Positions 6,588 through 14,456 of a stretch of 21,311 nt of DNA are shown here, piece by piece. The position numbers and the translations under genes are program-made. Within the stretch, counting starts at the first letter, position 1. Each line of letters begins with the position of its first letter. The stretch lies in NCBI GenBank assembly GCA_007376745.1, contig VMGU01000013.1, positions 1 through 21,311 of the forward strand. The letters are read 5' to 3'. The stretch is from Parcubacteria group bacterium Athens0714_26. Lineage in GTDB: Bacteria; Patescibacteriota; Minisyncoccia; UBA6257; 02-FULL-45-10c. The notes under the pieces were generated by a model that saw only the letters and a program-made list of their open reading frames with translations, was not told where the DNA came from and did no database searches.

Positions 6588-6980
6588 ATGCAATTAAATA
6601 ACTTACAATCTAAAACTAAACGCCATAAAGAAAAAAGGGTTGGTAGGGGAGGTAAAAGAGGAACCACGTCAGGTAGAGGAACAAAAGGACAAAAATCACG
6701 GTCCGGCCATAAAATACGCCCGGCGGAACGGGATTTTTTAATTCGTATTCCAAAATTGAGAGGTTATCAAAATAAATCTCTGCAAACCAAAGAAATGATT
6801 ATTAATGTCGGTGATTTGGAAAAGAAAGTCACCGGTGGAGTAATAAATAAAAAAACTTTCGGCACCCCTGTTAAAATTTTAGGAAAAGGAGAAGTTAAAA
6901 AAGCTTTTATAATTGAAGGGGTTAAAATTTCAAAAAGCGCCAAAGAAAAAATTGAAAAAGCCGGAGGCGCCGTTAAGTAA
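6588..6980 (+). CDS. rplO: 50S ribosomal protein L15 (uL15)
   Basis: The product has 130 residues, a little under the usual 144-150. The glycine/arginine-rich N-terminus (KRVGRGGKRGTTSGRGTKGQ) with RSGHKIRP, then the RIPKLRGYQNKS block and the C-terminal PVKILGKGEVKKAF strand, identify uL15. The shortening lies between the two conserved blocks. uL15 helps late 50S assembly. It is directly followed by secY after 9 nt, as in the spc operon. Confidence 0.96.
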   Translation: MQLNNLQSKTKRHKEKRVGRGGKRGTTSGRGTKGQKSRSGHKIRPAERDFLIRIPKLRGYQNKSLQTKEMIINVGDLEKKVTGGVINKKTFGTPVKILGKGEVKKAFIIEGVKISKSAKEKIEKAGGAVK

Positions 6981-6989
6981 ATTTTAATT

Positions 6990-8258
6990 ATGGAGAAACT
7001 TATTCTTTTATTTAAAACTCCGGATTTACGCAAAAAAATTCTTATAATAGCCGGCATACTTTTAGTAACCAGGCTTTTTGCGACCATTCCTATCCCCGGA
7101 ATAGACGCCATAAAATTAAAATCTTTTTTTGAATCCAATCAGTTGCTTGGTTTTTTAAGCGTATTTTCAGGAGGCGGCTTAAGCACCCTTTCAATATTAA
7201 TGCTTGGAGTAAGTCCGTATATCACTGCAACGATTATAATGCAGCTATTAACAATGATTTTTCCTTCACTTAAAGAAATTTATTACGAACAGGGGGAAAT
7301 CGGCCGGGCCAAATTTAATCGTCTATCCAAATACATAACTGTGCCGCTTGCGGCCCTGCAGGCTTATGGCTTTCTTAACTTATTGGCCTCACAACAAGTA
7401 ATCGGCCACCTTCAATTATTTGATGTTCTTCGCAACGTCATCATAATAACGGCGGGTTCAATGTTTATGGTGTGGCTGGGCGATCTAATAAGTGAACAAA
7501 AACTGGGCAACGGAGTTTCTTTATTGATTTTCGCCGGCATCGTCAGCCAATTACCGAAAGCAATGCAAACTTTATTTTTTAATTACAATCCCGGTATGGT
7601 TCCCACATACATAGCATTTTTACTTGTAAGCATTATAGTTATAGCGGGAGTGGTTTTTGTTAATGAAGGAGAACGTAAAATACCGATTTCTTATTCCAAA
7701 CAAGTTCGCGGCAACCGCGTTTATGGAGGGGTATCCAGTTATTTACCTCTTAAAGTCAATCAGGCGGGAGTAATTCCCATTATTTTTGCCATTTCAATTT
7801 TATTATTTCCCCAGTTTATAGCACAAACTTCGGCTCTTTTTTCAAAATCATTTTCATTGCAATTGAATGGTTTGGTTAACTCTTTTTTGGGCAATCCCGT
7901 TACTTATTCGATATTCTATTTTATTCTAGTCGTAATTTTTACTTATTTTTATACCGCGGTTACCTTTGATCCGGCCGAAATATCAAAAAATCTTCAGCGA
8001 AGCGGGGGATTTATCCCCGGCATCCGTCCAGGAGAACCGTCAGGCGCTTTTTTAAAAAAAGTTATTAATCGAATCACTTTATTCGGAGCGATATTTTTAG
8101 GTATTATAGCGATTTTACCCAACTTAACTCAAATTTTTACGGGGATAAAAGCCTTAACCGTTGGCGGCACGGCTCTTTTGATAGTCGTTTCGGTTGCTTT
8201 GGAATCTATGAAACAGATTAATTCTCAGCTTGTCCTTAGAGAATACGAAGAACTATAG
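6990..8258 (+). CDS. secY: Preprotein translocase subunit SecY
   Basis: The product has 422 residues with about ten hydrophobic segments. Family signatures include FATIPIPGID in the first periplasmic loop, FLSVFSGGGLSTLSILMLGV (plug and TM2 region), SPYITATIIMQLL, GNGVSLLIFAGI, the cytosolic SYSKQVRGNRVYGG loop, PLKVNQAGVIPIIFA, and the C-terminal RSGGFIPGIRPGEPS loop that contacts SecA and the ribosome. SecY forms the protein-conducting channel with SecE and SecG, which are not in this window. It stops with TAG, and the base after that begins a TATAAT box ahead of adk. Confidence 0.98.
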   Translation: MEKLILLFKTPDLRKKILIIAGILLVTRLFATIPIPGIDAIKLKSFFESNQLLGFLSVFSGGGLSTLSILMLGVSPYITATIIMQLLTMIFPSLKEIYYEQGEIGRAKFNRLSKYITVPLAALQAYGFLNLLASQQVIGHLQLFDVLRNVIIITAGSMFMVWLGDLISEQKLGNGVSLLIFAGIVSQLPKAMQTLFFNYNPGMVPTYIAFLLVSIIVIAGVVFVNEGERKIPISYSKQVRGNRVYGGVSSYLPLKVNQAGVIPIIFAISILLFPQFIAQTSALFSKSFSLQLNGLVNSFLGNPVTYSIFYFILVVIFTYFYTAVTFDPAEISKNLQRSGGFIPGIRPGEPSGAFLKKVINRITLFGAIFLGIIAILPNLTQIFTGIKALTVGGTALLIVVSVALESMKQINSQLVLREYEEL

Positions 8259-8264
8259 TATAAT
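8259..8264 (+). promoter_or_regulatory. Candidate -10 element ahead of adk
   Basis: A perfect TATAAT begins directly after the secY stop codon and ends 6 nt before the adk ATG at 8271. With initiation about 7 nt below the -10, transcription would begin at or beside the A of the start codon and give a leaderless adk mRNA. No good -35 is visible (TTAGAG at 8236-8241 with 17-bp spacing is weak). In AT-rich DNA a single hexamer can occur by chance. Confidence 0.35.
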
Positions 8265-8270
8265 TGGAAG

Positions 8271-8960
8271 ATGAAAAAAATAATTATACTTTTTGGCCCT
8301 CCTGGATCAGGCAAGGGGACTCAGGCCAGCTTAATTGCTTCAAATTTCAACTTTTCTATCTTTGATACCGGAAAATACATAGAACAAATCGTGCATGCGC
8401 CGGAGAATTTAAAAAATAAAAATATCCGCCGTGAACGGGAAAATTTTGACAGCGGGATACTTAATTCACCTTTCTGGGTATTAAACATCTTAAAAGAAAA
8501 AACATCCGTATTCTCGCGCGCGGGATTAAGCATTATCTTTACCGGCTCTCCGCGCACGTTATACGAAGCCTTTGGAGATTCTGGACAAATGGGCCTGGTG
8601 AAATTTTTGGAAAAATCTTACGGCAAAAAAAATATTCATTTTGTTTATTTAAATATTTCTCCGGAAACTTCAATTTGGAGAAATAGCCACCGAAAAATTT
8701 GCGTTACGTGTTCCGCTCCGATTCTTTATAAAAAGAGAGCTCCCCAGGTATGCCCATTTTGCGGATCGCCGGTCAGACAGCGTAGCTTGGATAAGCCAGA
8801 AATCATTAAAGTCCGGTTAAAAGAATACAAAGAAAGAACATTTCCGATTATAGAAAGATTAAAAAAAGCCGGTTATAAAATTAATTTTATTGACGGAGAA
8901 AAACCGCCTTATATAATTTATAAAAACATCATCTCAAAATTGAAATTAAACGATGGTTAA
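8271..8960 (+). CDS. adk: Adenylate kinase family protein with zinc-type LID, divergent NMP site
   Basis: The product has 229 residues. The P-loop is GPPGSGKGTQ (residues 9-18). Four cysteines (144, 147, 161, 164) form the zinc-binding LID, and DKPEIIKVRLKEY matches the conserved end of the LID and the following helix. The gene sits between secY and map, the usual adk position. Several residues of standard enzymes differ: STGDMLR is DTGKYIE (residues 32-38), DGFPRT is TGSPRT (91-96), and the glutamine after it is Glu99. These positions contact the NMP substrate and magnesium. Adenylate kinase (ATP + AMP to 2 ADP) is the best call, but substrate preference may differ. It overlaps map by 8 nt (ATGGTTAA). 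Confidence 0.85.
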   Translation: MKKIIILFGPPGSGKGTQASLIASNFNFSIFDTGKYIEQIVHAPENLKNKNIRRERENFDSGILNSPFWVLNILKEKTSVFSRAGLSIIFTGSPRTLYEAFGDSGQMGLVKFLEKSYGKKNIHFVYLNISPETSIWRNSHRKICVTCSAPILYKKRAPQVCPFCGSPVRQRSLDKPEIIKVRLKEYKERTFPIIERLKKAGYKINFIDGEKPPYIIYKNIISKLKLNDG

Positions 8961-9354
8961 AACCGAAGAGCAAATTAAAAAAATCCGCATCGCCGGAAAG
9001 ATTTTAGCCGGCATCTCAAGGCAAATAGAAAAAATAATAAAAGAAGGCACGGTTTTAAAGGAAATAGATAAATTAGTTGAACGATTAATCACGGAAGCAG
9101 GAGCTAAACCGGCTTTTTTGGGTTATCAGCCAGGAGGCGCCGAAAAGCCCTTCCCGGCGTCAATTTGCGCCTCCATTAACGAGGTGGTGGTTCACGGCAT
9201 ACCCGGTGATTACAGGTTACAGTCTGGGGACCTATTAAAGCTTGATTTCGGCGTTGATTATAAAGGCGGCATAGCTGACGGCGCGTTCACCATGGCGCGT
9301 TCACCATGGGCATCGGTAAAATATCCAAAGAAGCAAACCAACTTATGGAAGTAA
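8953..9354 (+). CDS. map: Methionine aminopeptidase, N-terminal part (gene split by a 14-bp duplication)
   Basis: The ORF is 133 residues, but only the first 114 are genuine. They cover the N-terminal half of a type I methionine aminopeptidase: His81 in VVVHGIPG, and the metal ligands Asp98 (LDFGVDYKGG) and Asp109 (IADGAFTM). The last 19 residues come from a shifted frame caused by the duplication at 9281-9308. Removing one 14-bp copy joins this part with 9306-9719 into a single 250-residue protein, the normal length. The enzyme removes initiator methionine and is normally essential. The start overlaps the adk stop by 8 nt. Confidence 0.9.
   Translation: MVKTEEQIKKIRIAGKILAGISRQIEKIIKEGTVLKEIDKLVERLITEAGAKPAFLGYQPGGAEKPFPASICASINEVVVHGIPGDYRLQSGDLLKLDFGVDYKGGIADGAFTMARSPWASVKYPKKQTNLWK
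9281..9308 (+). repeat. Perfect 14-bp tandem duplication inside map
   Basis: Two adjacent identical copies of GCGCGTTCACCATG lie at 9281-9294 and 9295-9308. The base before each copy is also G. Since 14 is not a multiple of three, the duplication shifts the map frame. With one copy removed, the codons read GAC GGC GCG TTC ACC ATG GGC ATC, giving DGAFTMGI, which joins both halves of the protein seamlessly. It may be a replication-slippage mutation or an assembly artefact. Confidence 0.95.
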
Positions 9355-9719
9355 CCCGCGGAGCGCTGATGGCAGGAATTAGGGAATGTCGGCAAAATAA
9401 GACAACCGGCGATATCGGCTGGGCTATAAATAATTACGTCAAAAAACACGGCTTCAAAGTCGTTAAAGGCTTAACCGGACATGGCGTAGGCACCGAACTC
9501 CATGAGGAACCGACTATTTTCAACGAAGGTCAGAAAAACTCGGGTATTCTACTAAAAGAAGGAATGGTTTTGGCAATAGAACCGATGGTTAGCGCCGGAA
9601 CTCCTTATTTAATACAATTACCGGACGAAAGTTACGCCACAAAAGACAAAAGCCTCTCTGCTCATTTTGAGCACACAATTTTAATCAACAAAAAAGACCC
9701 GGAAATATTGACCAAATAA
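9306..9719 (+). CDS. map: Methionine aminopeptidase, C-terminal part
   Basis: This frame of 137 residues begins at the ATG inside the second duplicate copy. It holds the remaining type I MetAP ligands: His59 and His66 in GHGVGTELHEEP, Glu92 in LAIEPMV and Glu122 in AHFEHTILI. In the restored protein these are H172, H179, E205 and E235, close to E. coli H171, H178, E204 and E235. With the N-terminal part, all five metal ligands and the catalytic His are intact. The fragment is unlikely to be active alone because two aspartate ligands lie in the other ORF. Confidence 0.9.
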   Translation: MGIGKISKEANQLMEVTRGALMAGIRECRQNKTTGDIGWAINNYVKKHGFKVVKGLTGHGVGTELHEEPTIFNEGQKNSGILLKEGMVLAIEPMVSAGTPYLIQLPDESYATKDKSLSAHFEHTILINKKDPEILTK

Positions 9720-9758
9720 AACACTTGGCCGTATAAAATTAAATAAACTTATTTTTTG

Positions 9759-9767
9759 TGATATAAT
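9759..9767 (+). promoter_or_regulatory. Extended -10 promoter ahead of the glycosyltransferase
   Basis: TGATATAAT matches the extended -10 consensus TGnTATAAT exactly. The -35 region is weak (TTAAAT at 9739-9744, 17-bp spacing). It lies in the 57-nt gap after map, just downstream of the AT-only inverted repeat AAATAA-AC-TTATTT (9741-9754) and a T run that could be a weak terminator. The -10 ends 9 nt before the ATG at 9777, so the mRNA would have about 2-3 nt of leader. This probably starts a new transcript for GT2, greA, lysS and beyond. Confidence 0.6.
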
Positions 9768-9776
9768 TTTAACAAT

Positions 9777-10544
9777 ATGGCTAAACCCTTTTTATCAGTA
9801 ATTATACCGGCCCATAATGAAGCCAAGCGTCTACCGCTTACGCTTATCGACCTCGATAAACATTTAAGCGAACAAGAATTTTCTTATGAAATTTTAGTGG
9901 TAAACGACGGCTCCACGGATGACACGGCGGAAATAACAAGAAGATTTGAGCTTCTGATTAAAAATTTAAAATTAATCGATAATAAAGAAAATAAAGGTAA
10001 GGGTGGCGTGGTTAAACAGGGGATGCTGGCGGCTAAAGGGGCTTGGCGTCTTTTTATGGATGCGGATAATTCCACATCCATAGTTGAATTTAATAAAATG
10101 ATACCTTATTTTAAAAACGGCTATGATGTCGTCATCGCTGACAGAGATATAAAAGGTTCTCGTTTAGTGCCGGCTCAACCTTGGTATAAAAGAATTTTAG
10201 GGAATATAGGTAACTTAATAATACAAATTCTTCTGGTGCCGGGCATATGGGATACCCAATGCGGATTCAAATGCTATTCGCAGGAAGCGGCTGAAAAAAT
10301 ATTTAGATTAACCAGAATAAGCCGTTGGGGATTTGATGCCGAAACCCTGGCATTAGCTAAAAAATTAGGCTATAAAATCAAAGAAATACCCGTTTTTTGG
10401 GTTAATGATACCAGGTCGCAAGTCCGGTTAAGCGCTTATTTGCAAGTTCTATTGGAAACTGCTAAAGTTCGTTGGTGGTTATGGAGAAATGTTTACAATA
10501 TTAATGATTCAGCCGTAGATAAACCAATAAATCCAAATGGGTAA
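9777..10544 (+). CDS. Family 2 glycosyltransferase, dolichyl-phosphate glucose/mannose synthase-like
   Basis: The product has 255 residues. It has a GT-A fold start FLSVIIPAHNEAKRLPLTL, the nucleotide-sugar motif VVNDGSTDDT, a DxD-like MDADNSTS, and QCGFKCYSQEAAEKIF with WGFDAETLALAKKLGY, features of the dolichyl-phosphate beta-glucosyltransferase (ALG5/DPMS-like) group within GT2. Such enzymes transfer a sugar from UDP- or GDP-sugar to polyprenyl phosphate at the inner membrane. The C-terminus is amphipathic but has no clear tandem TM segments, so a lipid-carrier role is inferred from the family. Its last 8 nt (ATGGGTAA) overlap greA. Confidence 0.88.
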   Translation: MAKPFLSVIIPAHNEAKRLPLTLIDLDKHLSEQEFSYEILVVNDGSTDDTAEITRRFELLIKNLKLIDNKENKGKGGVVKQGMLAAKGAWRLFMDADNSTSIVEFNKMIPYFKNGYDVVIADRDIKGSRLVPAQPWYKRILGNIGNLIIQILLVPGIWDTQCGFKCYSQEAAEKIFRLTRISRWGFDAETLALAKKLGYKIKEIPVFWVNDTRSQVRLSAYLQVLLETAKVRWWLWRNVYNINDSAVDKPINPNG

Positions 10545-10998
10545 ACAATATTTTACAAAAGAAAAATTTGATTCGCTAAAAAAGGAATTAAATGAATTAA
10601 AAACCGAAAAAAGATTAGAAGTCGCGGATAGGCTAAAAAAAGCTAAAGAGCTTGGCGATTTATCCGAAAACTCGGAGTATTTTGAAGCCCGCGAGGAACA
10701 AGCCCTACTTGAAGGAAGAATTTTTGAATTAGAAGAGATGCTTAGGAATTATGAAATAATAGAAAAAGGCGCGGCAAGCGGCATAGTTAAAATTGGATCT
10801 ACTATAGAAATTAAAAGAGGGGAACAAAAAAATAAATTTACCATTGTTGGCTCCAATGAAGCCAAGCCTGAAACGGGACTCATATCAAATGAATCGCCTT
10901 TAGGAAAGGCGTTTTTAGATAAAAAGGTGGATGATATAGTTATTGTGACAATACCTAATGGTAAAAAGATAGAATATAAAATACTTTCTATTAAATAG
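10537..10998 (+). CDS. greA: Transcription elongation factor GreA
   Basis: The product has 153 residues, close to the usual 158. The N-terminal coiled coil includes YFTKEKFDSLKKELNELK and the tip region ELGDLSENSEYFEAREEQA with the acidic residues that enter the RNA polymerase secondary channel. The C-terminal FKBP-like domain includes SPLGKAFLDKKVDDIVIV. GreA stimulates transcript cleavage in backtracked polymerase. The start overlaps the upstream gene by 8 nt; it ends with TAG 3 nt before lysS. The N-terminus, beginning GKQYFTKE, is typical. Confidence 0.96.
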   Translation: MGKQYFTKEKFDSLKKELNELKTEKRLEVADRLKKAKELGDLSENSEYFEAREEQALLEGRIFELEEMLRNYEIIEKGAASGIVKIGSTIEIKRGEQKNKFTIVGSNEAKPETGLISNESPLGKAFLDKKVDDIVIVTIPNGKKIEYKILSIK

Positions 10999-11001
10999 TA
11001 C

Positions 11002-12387
11002 ATGTTAAATGAAATTTTCAAAGAACGTCTTAAAAAACGCGATAACCTTGCGGCGGCTGGCTGTGATGTTTATCCCAGTAAAATTAAAAGGGAGTATCAG
11101 ATAGGCAAAGTTTTAAAAAACTTTTTTCTTTTTTCGTTATTCGGCAAAAAAATTTCAATCGCCGGCAGAATTATAAGCTTCCGCAATCAAGGGGGAATTA
11201 TTTTCATCGGCTTAAAAGATCAAAGCGGAATATTTCAGGCGGTACTTTTTAAAAAGTTAATTAAAAACTTTAATATCTTAAGAGATAACTTGGATATCGG
11301 GGATTTTTTGGCGGTTGAGGGTACATTATTCAAAACCAAAGCCGGTCAAAAAAGCATTAAAGCTGAAAATGCTTTGGTGGCCGCAAAAAGCTTAAAGCCT
11401 CTGCCGTCCGTCTGGTACGGCCTCAAAGACGTAGAAGAACGGTTTAGAAAAAGATACTTGGATATCATTTTAAACGACGAAGTTAAAGAAAAAATACTTA
11501 TCCGTTCTAAAGTCATTTCAACCTTAAGGGATATTTTGTTGTGTGAAAACTTTCTGGAGGTTGAAACGCCTATGCTTCAGCCGATTCCTGGGGGAGCGAC
11601 CGCTAGGCCATTCAAAACCCATCATAATGCCCTTAATACCGATTTTTACCTTAGAATTGCGCCTGAATTATACCTGAAACGGCTTTTGGTGGGAGGTCTA
11701 GAAAAAATATTTGAAATTGGGCGTAATTTTAGAAATGAGGGCATTGACCGCGACCATAATCCCGAATTTACCATGATGGAATTATATTGGGCCTATCAGG
11801 ATTACGAAACATTAATGAACGCATCCCAAAAATGGCTACAAGAACTTTTGAGCCGGCTGGATATCAAAAATATAACTCACGAAGGCGTTAAATTAAATTT
11901 CTTTTCAAAATGGCCGCGGCTGAATTACGAAGACCTGATCGAAAAATATTCTGATAAAAAATTAGAAAATTTAAAACCCGAAGAAATTGACGAAATATTT
12001 AAAAAATCAGTAAGACCGCACATAATAGAACCTACGTTTGTCGTACGTTATCCCAAAACAATTTCTCCATTGGCAAAATCATGTGCCGATGACCCTAATT
12101 TCACCGAACGTTTCCAGCTTATCGCAGGAGGAACCGAATTAATAAATGGATTTTCCGAATTAAACGATCCGGAAGACCAACGAAGCCGCATGGAAGAACA
12201 AGAAAAGCAATTTCGTGCCGGAAATGAAGAATCATCGCGATTAGATGAAGATTTTCTGGAAGCGTTAGAATATGGGATGCCTCCCGCCGCCGGACTGGGA
12301 ATAGGCATTGACCGATTGGTTTCGCTTTTAACCGGAACGCATACGGTTAAAGAGATTATTATTTTCCCGACAATGCGGCCCAAATAA
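11002..12387 (+). CDS. lysS: Lysyl-tRNA synthetase, class II
   Basis: The product has 461 residues, somewhat shorter than the typical 490-505. An N-terminal OB-fold anticodon-binding domain (about 50-135: ISIAGRIISFRNQGGIIFIG) is followed by the class IIb catalytic domain: RYLDIILNDEVKEKI, motif 1 ETPMLQPIPGGATARPF, motif 2 FEIGRNFRNEGIDRDHNPEF and motif 3 GLGIGIDRLVSLLTG. The ending EIIIFPTMRPK is typical of LysRS. It charges tRNA-Lys. The gene follows greA after 3 nt (the GreA-LysRS pairing is common in bacteria), with no SD. The N-terminal extension is short. Confidence 0.96.
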   Translation: MLNEIFKERLKKRDNLAAAGCDVYPSKIKREYQIGKVLKNFFLFSLFGKKISIAGRIISFRNQGGIIFIGLKDQSGIFQAVLFKKLIKNFNILRDNLDIGDFLAVEGTLFKTKAGQKSIKAENALVAAKSLKPLPSVWYGLKDVEERFRKRYLDIILNDEVKEKILIRSKVISTLRDILLCENFLEVETPMLQPIPGGATARPFKTHHNALNTDFYLRIAPELYLKRLLVGGLEKIFEIGRNFRNEGIDRDHNPEFTMMELYWAYQDYETLMNASQKWLQELLSRLDIKNITHEGVKLNFFSKWPRLNYEDLIEKYSDKKLENLKPEEIDEIFKKSVRPHIIEPTFVVRYPKTISPLAKSCADDPNFTERFQLIAGGTELINGFSELNDPEDQRSRMEEQEKQFRAGNEESSRLDEDFLEALEYGMPPAAGLGIGIDRLVSLLTGTHTVKEIIIFPTMRPK

Positions 12388-12412
12388 TTAATACTTAATA
12401 TTTTTAAAAACT

Positions 12413-13639
12413 ATGCTGGATATTAATTTAATCAGGGAAAATCCTCAACTAGTCAAAGACGGGCTTATCGCAAAAAGAGCCGAGCCGGAATTAGTTGATA
12501 AATTTTTAGAGTTAGATAAAGATTGGCGAGATTTAAATAAAAAATTCGACGATTTGCGCGCCGAACAAAGAAAACTAGGTAAAGAGGGAAAAGAAAAAGC
12601 CGTTAAAATAAAATCTGAGCTGAAAGAAACCGAAGAAAAACTCAATGAAACCGGCAAATTAAGGGAAGAAATTCTTCGCCGGATGCCAAATCTGCCTTTA
12701 TCTTCGGTAATAATCGGCAGAGATGAAAATGAAAATAAAACAATCAAGGAGGTAGGGGGTAAGCCGGAAATTAAAAATCCAAAAGACTATTTCACATTAG
12801 CACAGGAATTGGATTTAATTGACACCGAACGGGCCGCTAAAGTATCGGGTAGTCGGTTTGGTTACCTTAAGGGCGGAGCCGCGCTTTTAGAATTTGCTTT
12901 AATCGACCTGGCGATAAAAACACTTACCAAAGAAGGTTTTACCCCCATTATTCCTCCGGTTATGATTAACGAAAAATCAATGAAAGGAATGGGTTATATG
13001 GAAAAAACGGGCGATGAAATCTATTATTTGCCTAAAGATAACCTTTACCTAGTGGGTACCTCAGAACAATCCATAGTACCTATGCATCAGGATGAAATTT
13101 TCAGCACAAATGATTTGCCTAAAAGATATGTAAGCTTTTCGGCGTGTTTTCGCCGCGAAGCCGGTTCTTACGGCAAGGACACAAAAGGAATTTTAAGAGT
13201 ACACCAATTTAATAAATTAGAAATGATAAGTTTTGTTGAACCGAATAAATCCGAGGAAGAACATAAATTTCTGCTTTCAATGGAAGAAAAATTGATGCAG
13301 GCTTTAAAATTGCCTTATAGAGTTCTTGATATTTGTAGCGGAGATCTAGGCGATCCGGCTGCCGCAAAATACGATATAGAAGTATGGATGCCGGGAGAAG
13401 GGAAGTACAGGGAAACCCACTCAACTTCCAATACCACCGATTTTCAGGCACGGAGGCTGAATATTAAACACAAAGACAATCAAGGCAAAATAAAATTCGT
13501 TCATATATTAAACGGAACGGCATTTTCCGAGCGTCCGATTTTGGCAATTTTAGAAAATTACCAGACAGAAAAAGGAACCGTGGCAATTCCCAAAATTCTT
13601 CAGGATTATTTAGGATTTAAAGAGATCGCCCGAAAATAG
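12413..13639 (+). CDS. serS: Seryl-tRNA synthetase
   Basis: The product has 408 residues. An N-terminal helical coiled-coil arm, about residues 30-100, is rich in Lys and Glu and binds the long variable arm of tRNA-Ser. The class II core follows with TSEQSIVPMHQDEIF, SACFRREAGSYGKDTKGILR (motif 2), VHQFNKLEM and the ending FVHILNGTAFSERPILAIL (motif 3 region). It starts MLDINLIRENPQLVKDGL, the standard SerRS N-terminus. It is separated from lysS by 25 nt with no recognised promoter and ends in TAG. Confidence 0.97.
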   Translation: MLDINLIRENPQLVKDGLIAKRAEPELVDKFLELDKDWRDLNKKFDDLRAEQRKLGKEGKEKAVKIKSELKETEEKLNETGKLREEILRRMPNLPLSSVIIGRDENENKTIKEVGGKPEIKNPKDYFTLAQELDLIDTERAAKVSGSRFGYLKGGAALLEFALIDLAIKTLTKEGFTPIIPPVMINEKSMKGMGYMEKTGDEIYYLPKDNLYLVGTSEQSIVPMHQDEIFSTNDLPKRYVSFSACFRREAGSYGKDTKGILRVHQFNKLEMISFVEPNKSEEEHKFLLSMEEKLMQALKLPYRVLDICSGDLGDPAAAKYDIEVWMPGEGKYRETHSTSNTTDFQARRLNIKHKDNQGKIKFVHILNGTAFSERPILAILENYQTEKGTVAIPKILQDYLGFKEIARK

Positions 13640-13673
13640 ATATCCGTCCGTAGCGGCTTAATAAGATGTATTT

Positions 13674-14456
13674 ATGCAAACCTATAATTACCGGCAGCAT
13701 AATAAAAAATCTTTAAGTTTAAGGATAAAACTGTATTTTACCTTTTTAATTTTGGCACTTCTGGCAATCGGAATATTTTATCTCGTATTCTTTTCACAAT
13801 TTTTTAAAATTAAAGAAATAAAAGTTGAGAACAATAAACGCCTGACTAAAGACGAAGTTTTGACGTTTATAAAACCGGTTATTTTTAAAAGCTGGCTGAT
13901 TAATTTTTTAGGAGAACACAACATTTTGGCATGGAAAAACCAAAATATCGGCTTATCCGCGACCTTACTCGGCGAAGCCACTATTAAAAGGGAATGGGCG
14001 AACAGGACCGTAATAATTGACGCCCAAGAACGCCAATGGTTTGCTGTCTGGTGCATACTTGATGGCCAAAAATGCTACTGGATTGATAAATACGGGGTTA
14101 TTTTTGATGAAGCTCCGTTAACCGAAGGCAGCATGATACCGGTCGTTTTTGATTCTCAAAAAAGTGATTTGTTAATGGGAACAAAAGCAATGGAGGACAG
14201 ATTTATTAATAATTTAAATATAATCTTAAATAATTTGCCCAAAATTGGCTTCATGGTTAAAAAAATAGCCATTGATAGAATATTGGAAGAGGTAAGGGCG
14301 CAAACCTATAACGGGCCGGATATTCTAATTAGCCTGCGATTCAACCCGGAAGTTAATATAGGCGCGTTAAATACCCTAAATCAAAAAAATGACTTAAAAA
14401 ACATTGAATATATCGATTTAAGGGCAGAGAACAAACTCTTTATTAAAAATTTTTGA
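13674..14456 (+). CDS. ftsQ: FtsQ/DivIB-like cell division protein (POTRA domain)
   Basis: The product has 260 residues. A basic cytoplasmic N-terminus is followed by one transmembrane segment (about 19-42, FTFLILALLAIGIFYLVFF). A POTRA-type domain comes next (FKIKEIKVENNKRLTKDEVL), then a beta domain with the family-like RTVIIDAQERQWFAVWCI and CYWIDKYGVIFDEAP. It probably sits in the membrane with its bulk outside and links early and late divisome proteins. Sequence similarity in this family is low, so the call rests on architecture plus the ER-x-W and DxxGVIF motifs. It is the only gene in the window that normally ends in TGA. It converges on the minus-strand cell-wall genes. Confidence 0.82.
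   Translation: MQTYNYRQHNKKSLSLRIKLYFTFLILALLAIGIFYLVFFSQFFKIKEIKVENNKRLTKDEVLTFIKPVIFKSWLINFLGEHNILAWKNQNIGLSATLLGEATIKREWANRTVIIDAQERQWFAVWCILDGQKCYWIDKYGVIFDEAPLTEGSMIPVVFDSQKSDLLMGTKAMEDRFINNLNIILNNLPKIGFMVKKIAIDRILEEVRAQTYNGPDILISLRFNPEVNIGALNTLNQKNDLKNIEYIDLRAENKLFIKNF

Noticed and set aside
9741..9757. Rho-independent terminator after map
   Set aside because: AAATAA-AC-TTATTT followed by T residues is a dyad, but its stem has no GC pairs, so it is mentioned only as weak context for the promoter.
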